From: Hippopus hippopus
Lineage: Eukaryota > Mollusca > Bivalvia > Cardiida > Cardiidae
NCBI GenBank assembly: GCA_946811185.2
Contig: OX328106.1
Location: forward strand, 7,916,777-7,980,776
Length of the DNA: 64,000 bases
Direction: 5' to 3'
Below the pieces are notes generated by a model. That model saw nothing but the letters and a program-made list of their open reading frames with translations, searched no databases and was not told the origin of the DNA. A program made the position numbers and the translations under genes. Every line of letters begins with the position of its first letter. Positions within the stretch are counted from its first letter, which is position 1. Shown one piece after another: positions 13,401-23,571 of the stretch.

Positions 13401-16400
13401 AATTATATTAAAATCGTCAACAAAGACAGAGGCTAGCTTGATAACATTGCTCTAGACTTGTTTAATAAAATTTCATTTCAAATGCCAACTTATATCATAT
13501 CCTTTATATCTGTTGTTTTGTGAACAATATACTACATTGGATTCCTGGTGCGATACTGTATTATATAAATACAGTTGCAATTCGAAAGCAATTCGGTTTC
13601 AACTTTGATGAAACGTAATCCAACCGTTACTTAAAGATAAGTCATTTGTTTGGCCTCTTGCCATTAACGTTGGCAACCGTAAAATACCAAAGAACACACT
13701 CAAGAGAAAGTCTGATCCTCTCTTATGCAGAAAATTGAACAGTAGCCAAAAGGTAGCTTTTGTCAAGGTATGTTCAAATAGATTTCGGCCATGCTGTGTA
13801 ACAATAGCACGGAATGCGTAGGCTGACCTAGATGATATTTTTGCAGCACTGAACAAGTTACGGGTGAAACATTTTTTTAATGATGTTTATTGTCCCCCGT
13901 ATATTGATGTGTGAGGATCGGGGGTCTATCCCTCTCCACATCTTACAATCACTGACATTTTTACGTGTAAATGTAACAAGGAAAAAAAAAAACATTTTTA
14001 TGTACAAAGGAAAGAGGGAAAAAAAGGAGAACATAGAATGGTTAAGAACAGATATAATGAATAAGTAATAATAAAGGTTCGAATCTTCCCAGCGTTTGAA
14101 AACAAAATAGGTCACTAATAAAGTTATTAATTACCATGTTATTCTTTTAAAAAAGACCAAAAACCATCGCAGTTTATTTCAAATTCTTCTAGTTTTCTTG
14201 TTTCAGTAGCAACTTTCTTCAAAACTTTATATCTATAACATATAAAGTTTCTGACACCTGTAAGAGTGGGTGTGTTTTTTTATGTTCAACATTTATAAAT
14301 ATACAGTTTTTAAAAAAAGAATGAAGAGAATGTTTTTAGCGCTTTTTGAATTTTTTGTGTAACCAAATAACATTTTACTGATGTCAAGGTCCATGTAAAT
14401 GGCATTATCACGTTTCAAGTAATCTATAATTAATTGTTGAACTTTGGGACAACTCTATAATAAATTTTCAATTGTTTCTTGATCATTGGAACAAAGTGTG
14501 CCATTCGCGGAATCGATATTTTTTATTTTATACAAGAAATAGTTTGTTCCAAGAATACGATGATTTGTACGGAATTGAAACCACTGTATGTATGTGTCCC
14601 TTGTCGCCAGAAATGGTAAAGAAAAAAATTGTCCAAGTTTTTATGCAGGCAGGCTCGTCTTTATTCTTATGTAGACATTGGTAGATACGTTTTGAACCCC
14701 GCAAATCTGAAGGTATAGTGGCAGAAGTGGTTTTTGATGTAAAATTACTCGTATATCTTGAGGTTTTATCAACATTTTTTTTTAAGTATTCGTTAATAGC
14801 ACATTTTATCTGTCTATGATTTAAGTAATTTGCTGATGTGTTGTATTTTGTGTTTAACTGTTCAAGAGTTTGGAAAGAACTATTAAAGTCAAGTATATCT
14901 TTAAGGCTGAAACATAATGATAAAGAAAAGCAATGTACTCGATTTTTCCCTATATTTTAGGAACTGGAACCAAGAACCGAATGACTATATGGGACGAGAG
15001 GACTGTGCTGTCATTTATAACAACGGTCAATACAATGACGTCACATGTTCAATGAAAGCTGCAGCCATATGTGAACTTAACAATCAAGGTTCTTAAAACC
15101 ACTTTACTCAGCAGAATTTCTTCTACTGAAATAAATATAGAAAATATTAATGAATGTTGACGATAACGACATTCGAACATTGTAGCAAAACATGAAGATA
15201 TTCGTTTGAGCAATTTGCTAATATGCACTTATATTACCAAAGCCATCAGATGGTAGCTTTTGTCAAAGTATGTTCAAATGGATCTGAGTCATGCTGTGGC
15301 AAAAGAGGGTTTAATGCACCTCCGTGATTCCTTATACCGAGCAAGTCATCATGTAATTATGGATCCACAAAGTCCATTTTCTCTCACAACCGATTGGATT
15401 GGCCCGGCCGGGTAGCGCAGTTGTTAGCGAATCTGACTAGTGACCTGGTGGTTGCAGGTTCGATACCCGGTTGAGGCAAACTTTCTTTCCGGCGGTCTTT
15501 CGCCATCCACCTCCGATGCATGTGAGAAAAGTAGCCAGTGGCTTAAAAAGAAAGTTGTGTCAGTACATGTGCGAAGGATGTACTGGCCGCCGTAATATGA
15601 CCTTAGCTGACCTAAAACGGCGTTAAAACAAATCAAAACCAATTGAATCATGAGGTAGATTGGTCCCTTGACATGCAGAAAATTGACGAAAGGCAAACAG
15701 TTTCGACCCAAGTCAGCCTGCGCATTCTGCGCAGGCTGACCTGGGTCAATACTTCTTTGCAAATGCATTGGGCACCCTTTTCACAGAACATGACCCGATT
15801 AAAAGTTCCGATATCTCATCAAAAGTCGTGGTGTCAAAACTGATGCTTTGAGTGCGGAATTTGTGCAATGTTTTTTTTCTTTCAAGTAGAAAAAAGCAGC
15901 CAAAATATTTCAATTCCAAGGAGTTTTTTGTTCCAATAAGATCATGCTGCAGAGTAGCGATCAGTGAAAGTATCCATATGTATTTGTCTGATCTTGATCT
16001 AAACTGTCAAAGCAATAAATATTTTTTGTGGAGTTCTACAGGTGATATTATTGTTAGATCTTTAGCCATAGATGGCTTGCATCACGCGAAATGGGACATT
16101 CAGACATTTGCGTAAAGTGTCGTCTCGGATCAGCCTGCGCAGTCCGCGCAGGCTAATCCGAGACAGTACTTTACGACTACATTAGATTTTGTTCTTCAGT
16201 AGACTTGCTCAAAACAGAAAATTATATAAAAACGGAGTGATTTTCGGATTAGCCTGCGCGGACTGCGCAGGCTGATCCGAGATGACACTTTACGCAAATG
16301 TCTGAATGCCCCTTTCCGAATGTTGCAGGCCAATTATTCAGCCAGCTACTGTTGTGGTATTCACTTTCAAGCGTGAGGCGCATTACCAATCAACTATTTG

Positions 16401-19400
16401 AGCCCTACTCCGGAACAGTGGAGTTCAATGCATCTCTGTGATTCGTGATACAAAGCAAGTCATAATGCACTGTCTAAAGGGGGCATAATTAATCTGCAAA
16501 AACTATTGAACAATGTCAGCCTGCAGTCCGCGCAATCTTTTGTTATCTTATATGTCAAAGGACCAGTCTATCTGATTATGTCTGCTGTTAAACAAAATAC
16601 ATTTTAGGGATCCAAACTTATATGATAACTTGCTTGGTATAATGTATCACGGTGATGCATTAAACCCCCTTTTGACAGGGCAGGGCTCATATCTTTATAT
16701 AAACCTCGACAGGAGCCTGCCCGCAAGGATGGACGGCAAATGCAGAGAACTGTTACTTGTTTACTCCATACAACAACGCCTCCCTTCTGTATACCAACAC
16801 CGAAGCCATCAACTATTGTAGTCACTTCGGTTATAACGCTACCACCAAGGGAAACTTACTCTCTATTGATTCTACGGATGAAATGGTAGGTCTAGCCATA
16901 GCCCACTGAAACTGCATTGGTCTATTAAAGACTACCGAAATTTTCATTGGTCGATCATCAGACACCGTTACCAAATATAGCACATTGGCGACTCCCTCTA
17001 TATCACATATTTGATATAGGTGCAGTTGCCAATATACTAGACCAGCCCGCATATCTCAGTTGGTAGAGCGTAGGACTCGTGAACGTGATGTTTCAGGTCA
17101 CTTGAGGGTGTGGTTTCGCTTTCCACCGCTGGCCATCTAAAATTACTAATAGCCTTTCGAATGAGACGTTAAACCAAGGTCCCGTGTGACGATGCTATAT
17201 ACCGAGCACGTTAAAGAACCAGGCGTAAGTAAAGTTGGGTTTCATTCTATATCTGCACTATACCCCGTAATTAAACTAACAGCGGTGGCAACGATAAATA
17301 AACGCGAATTCGGTCAGTCGGCCAATGTACTATTTTGGGTAACAGTGTCTGACGGTCGACGAATGAAAATTTCAGTATTCTGAAATAGACCAATGGAGTT
17401 TCAGTGGCCTTTGGTTTGGATTAACGTTATTTGTGAAACCTCAGAAAGAGCCCCATGTGGTCTGCAGAACAGAGGCCTTAAGGATGAATTAAAGCTTTAG
17501 CCTAAACCAGCAATTGCAACAGAAAGTAATCTTATATTACCATCGGACGGTATATAAACTTTGAAACCCTCACTGATTTCAACTTCTCTTTGTTATTTGT
17601 AAGTCGAAAATTCGAATGTTTTTTGTCATTGTCAGATAAAAAAAACTTCCTCTTTTCTGCTTTTTGTCAGTTGATGAAAAGAAAAACAAACAAACGATCA
17701 TGTATAAGTGGCCGACTCTATTAAGCAAACAATCTGTCTAAAGCAAATGAGCATGCTCTGGCACGAGGGGGTTTACTACATCTCCGTTATGCATTAAACC
17801 ATACAAGTCATCCCATGTTCATGAATTCATAAAATCCATTTTGTAAGACATACGACTACTGTCTGGGGTAGATTGATCCTTTGACATGCAGAAAGTTGAC
17901 CTGCAGCAAAACGTTTCGACCTAAGTCAGGCTGTACAGACTTCGCAGGTTGATCTTGGTCGACACTTTTTGCAGAGTTTCCCATAGGTGCTTGCTTAATC
18001 CTAATCCATAAAGTGCCAAAAGGTGCTGTCTGATCTTTGATCTACACTGTCCGTTTTGCTGAGATACTGTGGACAAAATGCAACCATTAAATTGCAGTTG
18101 CATATACTTTTATCTTATTCTACACTTAAATGTCCATTGGGTTTATTCTGCGCTTTCAACCCTTTCCCACACAATTCCTGGTTTTAACGGCCCGTAGGGA
18201 AGAGGCCTTTTGAAAACATTGTGGGAAAAGGAGAAAATGCTGGTAACCAACATTTTCTCCTTTTCCAACAATATTTTTACCCTTTCAAAAACAGATATCT
18301 TGATTCAAGCTAATTGTGATTTGTCGTCTGCAAATGCTTTCAAATTGGATGAGTCTAAAATGTTGTTTGGTGAAGAGTTAAGACCTGATACAAGTTTGGA
18401 CTGTATTTGTAGACATTTATCAATAACCGTCTTGCTGGAATGATTGAGAACATTAATGGGTGGTATACCTCACTGAACGACAAACAAAGTGAAGGTTTGT
18501 GGAGTTTTATAAGCGGTTCCAGCGATCCATCTCTTATGTGAGTAGTTGTTTCTTTCATTTCGTCTATACTCTAGAAAAAGGGAGCTTATTGTACTTGCAA
18601 AACATATCGACTCATGTCAGCCTTGGCAGTCCGCGCAGGCTGACATTGTCAATTTTCTTTGCTATTTGTAAATTTTCTGCGTGACAAAGGACCAACTTAC
18701 CTCCAAATTCAGTGGATTGTTAGACGAACCGGATTTTACGGAGCCCTGGTTATGTGATTTTTTGCTTGGTTTAATACTTCATGAAGATGCTTTAAACCCC
18801 TTTTTGCTAGATCGTGGTTCGTTTGTTTGTTTGAACAGCGCCTAACACTTTATCAAACAACCTTGTTTACCAATGAACCTAAATTAAAAGCTATTGAAAA
18901 CATCGTGAGAAAAGGAGAAAATGCTGGTTACCATAAAAAAACCCGCACAGCTTTATTATTTTATGTTCTTCCTTTCAAACGACAAAGGATAATGAATTAG
19001 AGTGGCAGTCGTTTCAAATGCTCTGAGGCTTATTCCACCCACTCCAAATCACATTTCCAATACAACACTGGCCAGTTTTGATGTTACTTTTCCACAGAAA
19101 AAATTACATGATTTAAACATTTTTTCTGGTGACGTCGATTTTACCATGCTTCCGTTGCACTTGGTTTATAGAGCCGAATTCACGTGTCATGTTAAAAAAA
19201 ATTTAACCGAGCCCAAGCTTGGATCAAGGCGTCAATAATTATTTAATCGCTGCATATGGCGTCTTTATAGATCTTCGTAGATAGACTTTTAATCGGTTCC
19301 CAGATTATGTCACTTTTTACGAAATGAACATTCAGAATATATAACACAGAGAGAGAGAGAGAGAGAGAGAAAGAAAGAGAGAGAGAGAGACAGAGACAGA

Positions 19401-20934
19401 CAGGCAGACAGACAGACAGAGACAGAGAGAGGAGAATCATACTGGTACCCAGGCTGATCGAGCTCCGATACCTATGCGATAACCCGCATGGCTAGAAAAC
19501 TTAGGTATCGAGTTTGGATGAAAATTGGTCCATACTATCATTTTGACAACTGTGTAATCTTTCAATTTAACAAGTCTAGAATTCGTCGTCTGGTGAGCTG
19601 TTAATCCATTACCACACGATTCCGACTTTTAACGATCCCTTGAAAAAATGCCTTTGAAAACTTCGTGCGATAAGGAAAAAAAGCTGATAACCAGCATTTT
19701 CTCCTTTTCCCACAAAGCTTTCTAATCTTTCAGAGACAAATTCTTTCGTTTGAGGAACATTTCACTTGTCGCATGCTAATGCTTTGAATTACGACAGGTC
19801 TGACATTTTGTCGTTTGATTAAGAGTTAACACCAAACTAACAAAGGCAATGTTTATGTTACAGAAGCTGGAAAGGTGAACCAAGCAATAAAACAGGAGAT
19901 GATTGTGGCATGTTAAACTGGTCTGGCGACTTTCACATGCGAGCGTGTGACAAGATTCTGCACTATATCTGTGAGCGACCAGTGACAGGGTACATTCCAA
20001 GTAGTAAGTAACTATAACAAAATTTCTCTAAGAGGTGCATGTGGTAAATCCTTGTACTTTTTTTTACTTGTCTATTTGTTGGTTGGTATTGTTCTCCAAA
20101 GTTGACCTGTCACTCATTTACTGTTGTTAATACTCGGTGAATTTCGCGGGTCATACTCAAACTTTTATCGTACAATTTCATATTAGGTTTTTACGAACAA
20201 ATGACCCTGTGAAATTCACCGAGTATTGGTGACTGGCAAATTATGTTGAGTAATACTAAAAGATATTTAAAAGAAAAAATAATGAAATTATAATCCACGC
20301 CAGATTCGAACCTATGACCCCAGAATCGAGAGCCAGTCGCCGAACAATTGGAAAGGCGTAATTTTTGTAAATTATCATTTGAAAACCTATACTTAAAAAG
20401 CGAAACAGACTACTAATGGTGGTCAAAAGGAATATTAGTGAGCGACAGGTTAATTCTGTTGAGTTTATATGTTGTATTGGAGACTTCACTGTCTGTTACT
20501 GTCCGGTTACAGCATAGTAAGTAATCGTCGTACTCTATAGAGTACACTGTTCGTTTATTTGCGTGTTTGGCTGTTTGAATTGAACTGGTTTGCGGACTTA
20601 CGCATAAGAGCATGTAGGAAGGTTTTGCGGGCATTGCAGATGCCTTTATGCATCTTCTAAAAGTATTGACTCAGATCAGCCTGCACAGTCCCTGCAGGCT
20701 AACCTGGGTCAGAACTTTTTGCGTTGTAATATCCTTAATAATATCAAAGACGACAATGACGCAGGCGACGACAGAGTTATAACAGTGCCTCGAAGTTTTC
20801 TGTTTTTTTTTTTCGAAAACAACCGAGCTAAAAATTTTCGTCGTCTGTTTGTTGCAGGTGGCGCTAGTGTCCTGAGTGGCTTTACTGGAGTTACAGTGGC
20901 CGTCACAGCTTTCGTCATCAAGAGATTCATCTAA
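10300..20934 (+). CDS. C-type lectin receptor, two CTLDs and a C-terminal membrane anchor (7 exons, 5' end not found)
   Basis: Join 10300-10460, 12470-12588, 14961-15088, 16713-16885, 18413-18537, 19864-20003, 20858-20934, about 307 residues. Every junction has AG/GT borders and codon phase is kept through all six introns, which strongly supports the model. Exons 1-3 make CTLD1 and exons 4-6 CTLD2, each split at equivalent points, as after a domain duplication. CTLD1 has the Glu-Pro-Asn triad associated with mannose-type sugar binding and a Tyr-Asn-Asp variant of the WND calcium motif. CTLD2 has Glu-Pro-Ser and no clear WND. The last exon encodes a short hydrophobic helix ending Lys-Arg-Phe-Ile, so the protein is probably membrane anchored with almost no cytoplasmic tail. 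The first exon begins inside a codon, so a signal-peptide exon lies further upstream. Such lectins act in pathogen or particle recognition in molluscs; the ligand here is unknown. Confidence 0.85.
10485..10740. repeat. MITE family B
   Basis: Carries the palindrome cagcctacgcagtccgcgca with its mirror, flanked by cgtggagatacattaagccc. Lies in lectin intron 1. Confidence 0.65.
11033..11205. repeat. Two diverged tandem copies, about 86 bp each
   Basis: Both halves share gtaaaatgcgtct and gttggaaaataagtctgt at matching offsets. Confidence 0.6.
11240..11690. repeat. Diverged tandem duplication, about 220-250 bp unit
   Basis: The halves share a succession of blocks: aacaatgtgggc / aacaatatgggg, then catgagatatctg / cataagatattta, then attgtttggtaacaggtt / attatttggtaacaggtt. 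Non-coding, intronic. Confidence 0.55.
12080..12320. repeat. MITE family B
   Basis: Palindrome gtcagtttgcgagaactgcg with the mirror cgcagactgacattgg, then ttttcagatgcattaaatcc and a cacagagcatggctc end. Confidence 0.6.
12470..12588 (+). CDS. Lectin exon 2 (CTLD1 middle)
   Basis: Acceptor ttttatgaacag, donor gtgagt. Encodes T-W-L-N-Q-Q...V-F-W-S-G-L-Q...F-V-W-A-D-G-T-P-I. Enters phase 0 and leaves with two nt of a Val codon. Confidence 0.85.
12600..13189. other. Intron 2 of the lectin, nothing recognised
   Basis: No repeat of the named families and no coding signal identified. Confidence 0.4.
13190..13320. repeat. MITE family C
   Basis: The stem gtagatcaacatcagactgt is mirrored by cagtctgatctctgatctac, flanked by aggctgctgatcgcgaccga and ctgtccgctaaggaca. 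Confidence 0.7.
14150..14905 (-). pseudogene. LINE reverse transcriptase C-terminal relic
   Basis: On the minus strand the frames contain R-D-T-Y-I-Q-W-F-Q-F-R...H-R-I-L-G-T-N, then L-C-S-N-D-Q-E-T-I-E-N, the region around the C-terminal zinc-binding motif of CR1/L2-type LINEs. It resembles 47830-48387. Stops and frame breaks are present. It sits antisense in lectin intron 2. Confidence 0.65.
14961..15088 (+). CDS. Lectin exon 3 (CTLD1 end)
   Basis: Acceptor tatattttag, donor gttctt. Encodes W-N-Q-E-P-N-D...Y-N-D-V-T-C...A-I-C-E-L. The Glu-Pro-Asn triad predicts mannose/GlcNAc-type binding by analogy with characterised CTLDs. The donor is weak but the phase fits. Confidence 0.85.
15288..15403. 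repeat. MITE family B, left half
   Basis: Begins catgctgtggcaaaagaggg and ends at the border of a SINE insertion. The matching half resumes at 15637. Confidence 0.65.
15404..15636 (+). repeat. tRNA-derived SINE inserted in MITE family B
   Basis: The head carries box A-like tagcgcagttgttagcg and box B-like ggttcgatacccgg. The body ends ggcgttaaaacaaatcaaa. Flanks accgattggatt and accaattgaatc look like a diverged target duplication. A related SINE is at 62700-62960. Confidence 0.7.
15637..15800. repeat. MITE family B, right half
   Basis: Contains the palindrome cagcctgcgcattctgcgca with its mirror, then cacccttttcacagaacatg. Confidence 0.65.
16093..16315. repeat. MITE family D with about 80-bp TIRs
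   Basis: The left end cattcagacatttgcgtaaa, tgtcgtctcggatcagcctg is mirrored at the right end (caggctgatccgagatgaca ... acgcaaatgtctgaatg). An extra internal palindrome is present. About 223 bp. Confidence 0.8.
16395..16690. repeat. MITE family B
   Basis: Contains ggagttcaatgcatctctgt, a shortened palindrome (gtcagcctgcagtccgcgca) and cggtgatgcattaaaccccc. Ends just upstream of lectin exon 4. Confidence 0.6.
16713..16885 (+). CDS. Lectin exon 4 (CTLD2 start)
   Basis: Acceptor aaacctcgacag, donor gtaggt. Encodes A-C-P-Q-G-W...N-C-Y-L-F...I-N-Y-C...L-L-S-I-D-S-T-D-E-M. Structure parallels exon 1. Confidence 0.85.
16901..17408. repeat. MITE with about 95-bp TIRs, split by a SINE
   Basis: Left end gcccactgaaactgcattgg and right end ccaatggagtttcagtggc are inverted copies. 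Similarity continues inward about 95 bp through the gacaccgttaccaaata / gggtaacagtgtctgac blocks. It begins 15 bp after the exon 4 donor. Confidence 0.7.
17044..17310 (+). repeat. tRNA-derived SINE inside the split MITE
   Basis: Box A-like tctcagttggtagagcg and a poor box B are followed by a body with gacgttaaaccaaggtcccg and gcacgttaaagaaccaggcg. It ends gataaataaac. A similar tail is at 61600-61640. Confidence 0.7.
17750..17975. repeat. MITE family B
   Basis: Contains ggcacgagggggtttactac, cctttgacatgcagaaagtt and a diverged central palindrome. Confidence 0.55.
18025..18065. repeat. MITE family C, half copy
   Basis: Only the right arm (gtctgatctttgatctacac, tgtccg) is present. Confidence 0.5.
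18156..18381. repeat. MITE family A, near-complete copy
   Basis: Starts tcaaccctttcccacacaat; central palindrome at about 18220-18270; ends gtttggtgaagagttaa. Confidence 0.7.
18413..18537 (+). CDS. Lectin exon 5 (CTLD2 middle)
   Basis: Acceptor gtatttgtag, donor gtgagt. Encodes N-N-R-L-A-G...G-W-Y-T-S-L-N...L-W-S-F-I-S-G-S. Phase 0 in, two nt left over, exactly as in exon 2. The acceptor lies just beyond the family A MITE. Confidence 0.85.
18565..18825. repeat. MITE family B
   Basis: Palindrome tgtcagccttggcagtccgc with its mirror, and a right end with gctttaaaccccttttt. Confidence 0.6.
18880..18932. repeat. MITE family A, truncated
   Basis: The left arm up to gagaaaatgctggttacc is followed by unrelated sequence. 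Confidence 0.55.
19345..19432. repeat. (GA)n / (CAGA)n microsatellite
   Basis: Alternating GA, GAAA and CAGA units in lectin intron 5. Confidence 0.9.
19600..19829. repeat. MITE family A, diverged full-length copy
   Basis: Starts ttaatccattaccacacgat and ends cgtttgattaagagttaa. The centre retains gctgataaccagc and most of the flanking arms. Confidence 0.65.
19864..20003 (+). CDS. Lectin exon 6 (CTLD2 end)
   Basis: Acceptor atgttacag, donor gtaagt. Encodes W-K-G-E-P-S-N...D-C-G-M...W-S-G-D...C-D...Y-I-C-E-R-P. The Glu-Pro-Ser triad and absence of a WND-like motif suggest that CTLD2 may not bind sugar through calcium in the usual way. Confidence 0.85.
20130..20227. repeat. Small TIR hairpin element
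   Basis: The left arm aatactcggtgaatttcgcg, ggtcat is mirrored by atgaccctgtgaaattcacc, gagtatt, around a ~45-nt loop. About 98 bp, possibly a distinct MITE. Confidence 0.65.
20285..20360 (-). repeat. tRNA-like SINE fragment
   Basis: On the minus strand ggcgactggctctcgattct is followed by ggttcgaatctggc, a good box B. No intact tRNA cloverleaf could be built. Confidence 0.5.
20640..20725. repeat. MITE family B, core only
   Basis: cagcctgcacagtccctgca and its mirror, flanked by aaaagtattgactcagat and gggtcagaactttttgc. Confidence 0.6.
20858..20934 (+). CDS. Lectin exon 7 (membrane anchor, stop)
   Basis: Acceptor gtttgttgcag. Encodes a short hydrophobic segment rich in Val, Thr, Ala and Gly, ending Lys-Arg-Phe-Ile-stop. 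Either a single-pass anchor with a tiny tail or a GPI-like hydrophobic end; the basic end favours a transmembrane helix. Confidence 0.8.
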
Positions 20935-21330
20935 GTTTTTCCTAAACATTAATTTTATTCGTCTCTTTATATTTTGTTCAATGTCAAGCATGAATAACAC
21001 AGACATTATTACATTTTAAAGTAGTTAGTATGAGCTTTGAAATAGAGGAGGAAAGAGCGACGACCTTTTTGGAACTAATTAGTTCCCAAGTGAGTTTATA
21101 CACCAATTAGAAGCATGTAATGCAACCATTTGATCATAGGAACAGCAACAGTATATAGCAACAGTATTATTGTGTGACTTGCGGACAGTGCAGATCTTGA
21201 TCAGATTGTATTAAATGCCGTGGTTGGACATAAAAAAGAACAACACAACGGTATTCTTGACAGAAACAATACTCATTTTACTTCTGTATTAGTTTATGAT
21301 ATCTCAGTTGTCGTTGGGATGACTTTTATA

Positions 21331-21530
21331 GTAGTAGTAGTAGTTTATTTATTAAAGTGACACATAATACATAATACATGTTGGTTATAACTAAACAAAT
21401 TGCATAGTATCTTAATGAAACAATGCACATGTAAAAATGTATTACCCAGCCATACGAATGACTTTTGAGTCACTATACTAAACACAGTTACACTTGAAAG
21501 ATTTATGGTGTAAACATAGTGCACTAGATA
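21331..21530 (-). repeat. LINE 3' end (3' UTR)
   Basis: The complement reads gtgcactatgtttacaccat ... ataaataaactactactact, matching the LINE 3' end split between 54090-54138 and 60779-60935. The (TAG)n-like border at 21329-21342 is the tail. Confidence 0.75.
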
Positions 21531-21544
21531 TTATTGGAAGCCTC

Positions 21545-22219
21545 TCGAAAGCGGCTTCCAGTAGGAATGTACCTAAACTATTTACCATGTAGATGATCAG
21601 TAATTATTCGAATGGTCATTATTTTTGTTAAATTTCTAATAATGTTGTGTTGTTGTGACGGAATTACTCCACATGACTCTTTCTTAAATATTCCAACAGA
21701 CCTACATGAAATTCAAGCCTGGTTTTCTTGCAATATATAGTTCATTCCCAAATAACAATAAAAAATACAGAAAGATAAACATCCTTTAATTGGATAGTCC
21801 ACCGAAGTTTTCAAACATATAGGATTCCTTTTATTTTCCCAAACGAAGTTGTTATGCTTTCCGTTTATCACAAGCTTTCCCACCTCTCAATGGTTTTCGC
21901 ATTTGTCTACTTTTTTATAAAACAAAATAATGATGACTATGATACAGAGAGCATCTTGGAATATGACAATCAGAAGCAATTTTATGTACAAGTTTTTCGT
22001 CCAAATTTTAATCTGTAAAAGATAAAACGGCGGTTACCCTTTGATCAAGGTATAGGCTGGTTACCTCCCTACACAAAAGGCGTCTACGTCAGCTATTTAT
22101 AGAATACTTGCGGAAAGATAACCCTTTTTCTTCCCTTCGTCGACACTTTAGCCGAATGGATTTTTGTTACACGGAACATCTACCTTATGAGACCTGTGAA
22201 ATTTAGCATTTACTGTTTT
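21545..22219. other. Intergenic, no gene seen
   Basis: No ORF with recognisable features and none of the named repeats apart from a short palindrome (ggaagcc...ggcttcc) at the start. Confidence 0.4.
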
Positions 22220-22340
22220 GTGTGTCGAAGCTGTTATGATCAGACTGTACGTGCTGTAGGTATGGTCCTGATCTACAGAACCCTTGAAACATGACGTATG
22301 GATCGTGATGTACATTGACTACAGTAATTATCATGGTGGT
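22220..22340. repeat. MITE family C, diverged
   Basis: gatcagactgtacgtgctgt ... ggtcctgatctac resembles the family C stem with lost pairing. Confidence 0.5.
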
Positions 22341-22727
22341 GCCTGGTGCTCTAAGGGTTGAAGCTGCTCGAAAATGACGGAAATAGATGAAGATCAGACA
22401 ACACATAGCCCGTGTAATATTTTTTTAATATTCTGTAAGATATTTCGTAAACATAAAAAAAAAAAATTGTTTGTTTTCGTTATTCAGTGTATCTATTTCG
22501 TTATGTAGTGGAAGGGTTAAAGTTATTACAAAACCTATTACTGTGAATATACAACTTTTTACGTCGCTGTTGGTCAAAGGTTTAGAATAGCTCTTGAAAT
22601 TTACATTAGAAGTTTTACACTAGGTTTGTACAGGGCCTATGCAAAAAATGTTTAGTAAACGAAATATGTATAGTAATAGTTATTATGTTCTGGTTGAATA
22701 GATCCAGATCTTTAAAGACTTAAAAAA

Positions 22728-22731
<4 letters not shown>

Positions 22732-22785
<54 letters not shown>
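22732..22785. repeat. (GT)n microsatellite, left flank of the Polinton
   Basis: A 54-bp GT run. Its last six bases (22780-22785, TGTGTG) equal the first six after the right TIR, consistent with the 6-bp target duplication known for Polintons. Because the target is a repeat, the exact duplication cannot be proven. Confidence 0.85.
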
Positions 22786-22787
<2 letters not shown>

Positions 22788-23571
22788 TAGTAGTAAACGG
22801 AGAGTTCTGGGACAAGCCCTCGCAGAGCCCCCTCCCTCTCTCTCTCTCTCTCGCTCTCTCTCTCTCTCTCCCCCTCTCCTCTCCCCCTCTCCTCTCCCCC
22901 TCTCTTCTCCCCCTCTCCCCAAGCCCCCCTCGGCCTCGAGCTCCTCTCCCCCAAGCCCCCTCCCCCCGAGCCCCCCTCCCTCTCCCCTCCCCCTCGGCCC
23001 CGAGCCCCCCTCCCCCCAAGCCCCCTCTCCCTCGGCCCAAGCCTCCCTCGGCCCAAGCCCCCCTCCCTCTCCCCCAAGTCCAGAGCCCCCCTCCCTGCCC
23101 AAGCCCCCCTCGGCCCAAGCCCCCCTCCTCGTGTGTGTGTAAGCCTCTCCCTCGGCCCAAGCCCCCCTCCCTGCCCAAGCCCCCCTCGGCCCAAGCCCCC
23201 CTCCTCGTGTGTAAGCCTCTCCCTCGTGCGCCCCGGCCTCTCCTACTTCTGTGCGCCCAGGCCTCTCCTACTTCTGTGTGCGCCCCGGCCTCTCCTACTT
23301 TTGTGTGTGCCCGCCCCCACCTGTGTGTCCGGGCCCGATGCTCGCCCCATCACATTGAGCGAACGCACATGGAGCGAAGCTGCCCCGCCCTCCCCCGCTT
23401 TCATCGCATTGAGGTGGAACACCGCCCCGGCCAGCCCTCCCTGATTTTCTTGCTTTTCGAACGACCCTCATCCCCGCGGAATTCGATCGTGTCCCCAAGC
23501 TAACGTATCAACATTATTTTCCATGACGTAGCGTTTATCGTCTTTTCCGCTCAAGGCGTTTTTATTAATCT
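22786..23571. repeat. Polinton left terminal inverted repeat
   Basis: Order from the end: unique ~45 bp, CT-rich low-complexity tract with CCTCGGCCCAAGCCCCC-type tandem units, unique ~180 bp overlapping the polymerase 3' end. About 786 bp against 537 bp on the right; the difference is in the low-complexity part (extra gtgtgtaagcctctccctcg units at 23128-23330). Confidence 0.9.

Noticed and set aside
22683..23503. Long ORFs on both strands rich in Gly/Arg/Glu or Pro/Ser/Leu
   Set aside because: Translations of the CT/GA-rich low-complexity part of the left TIR; every frame is open because of composition.
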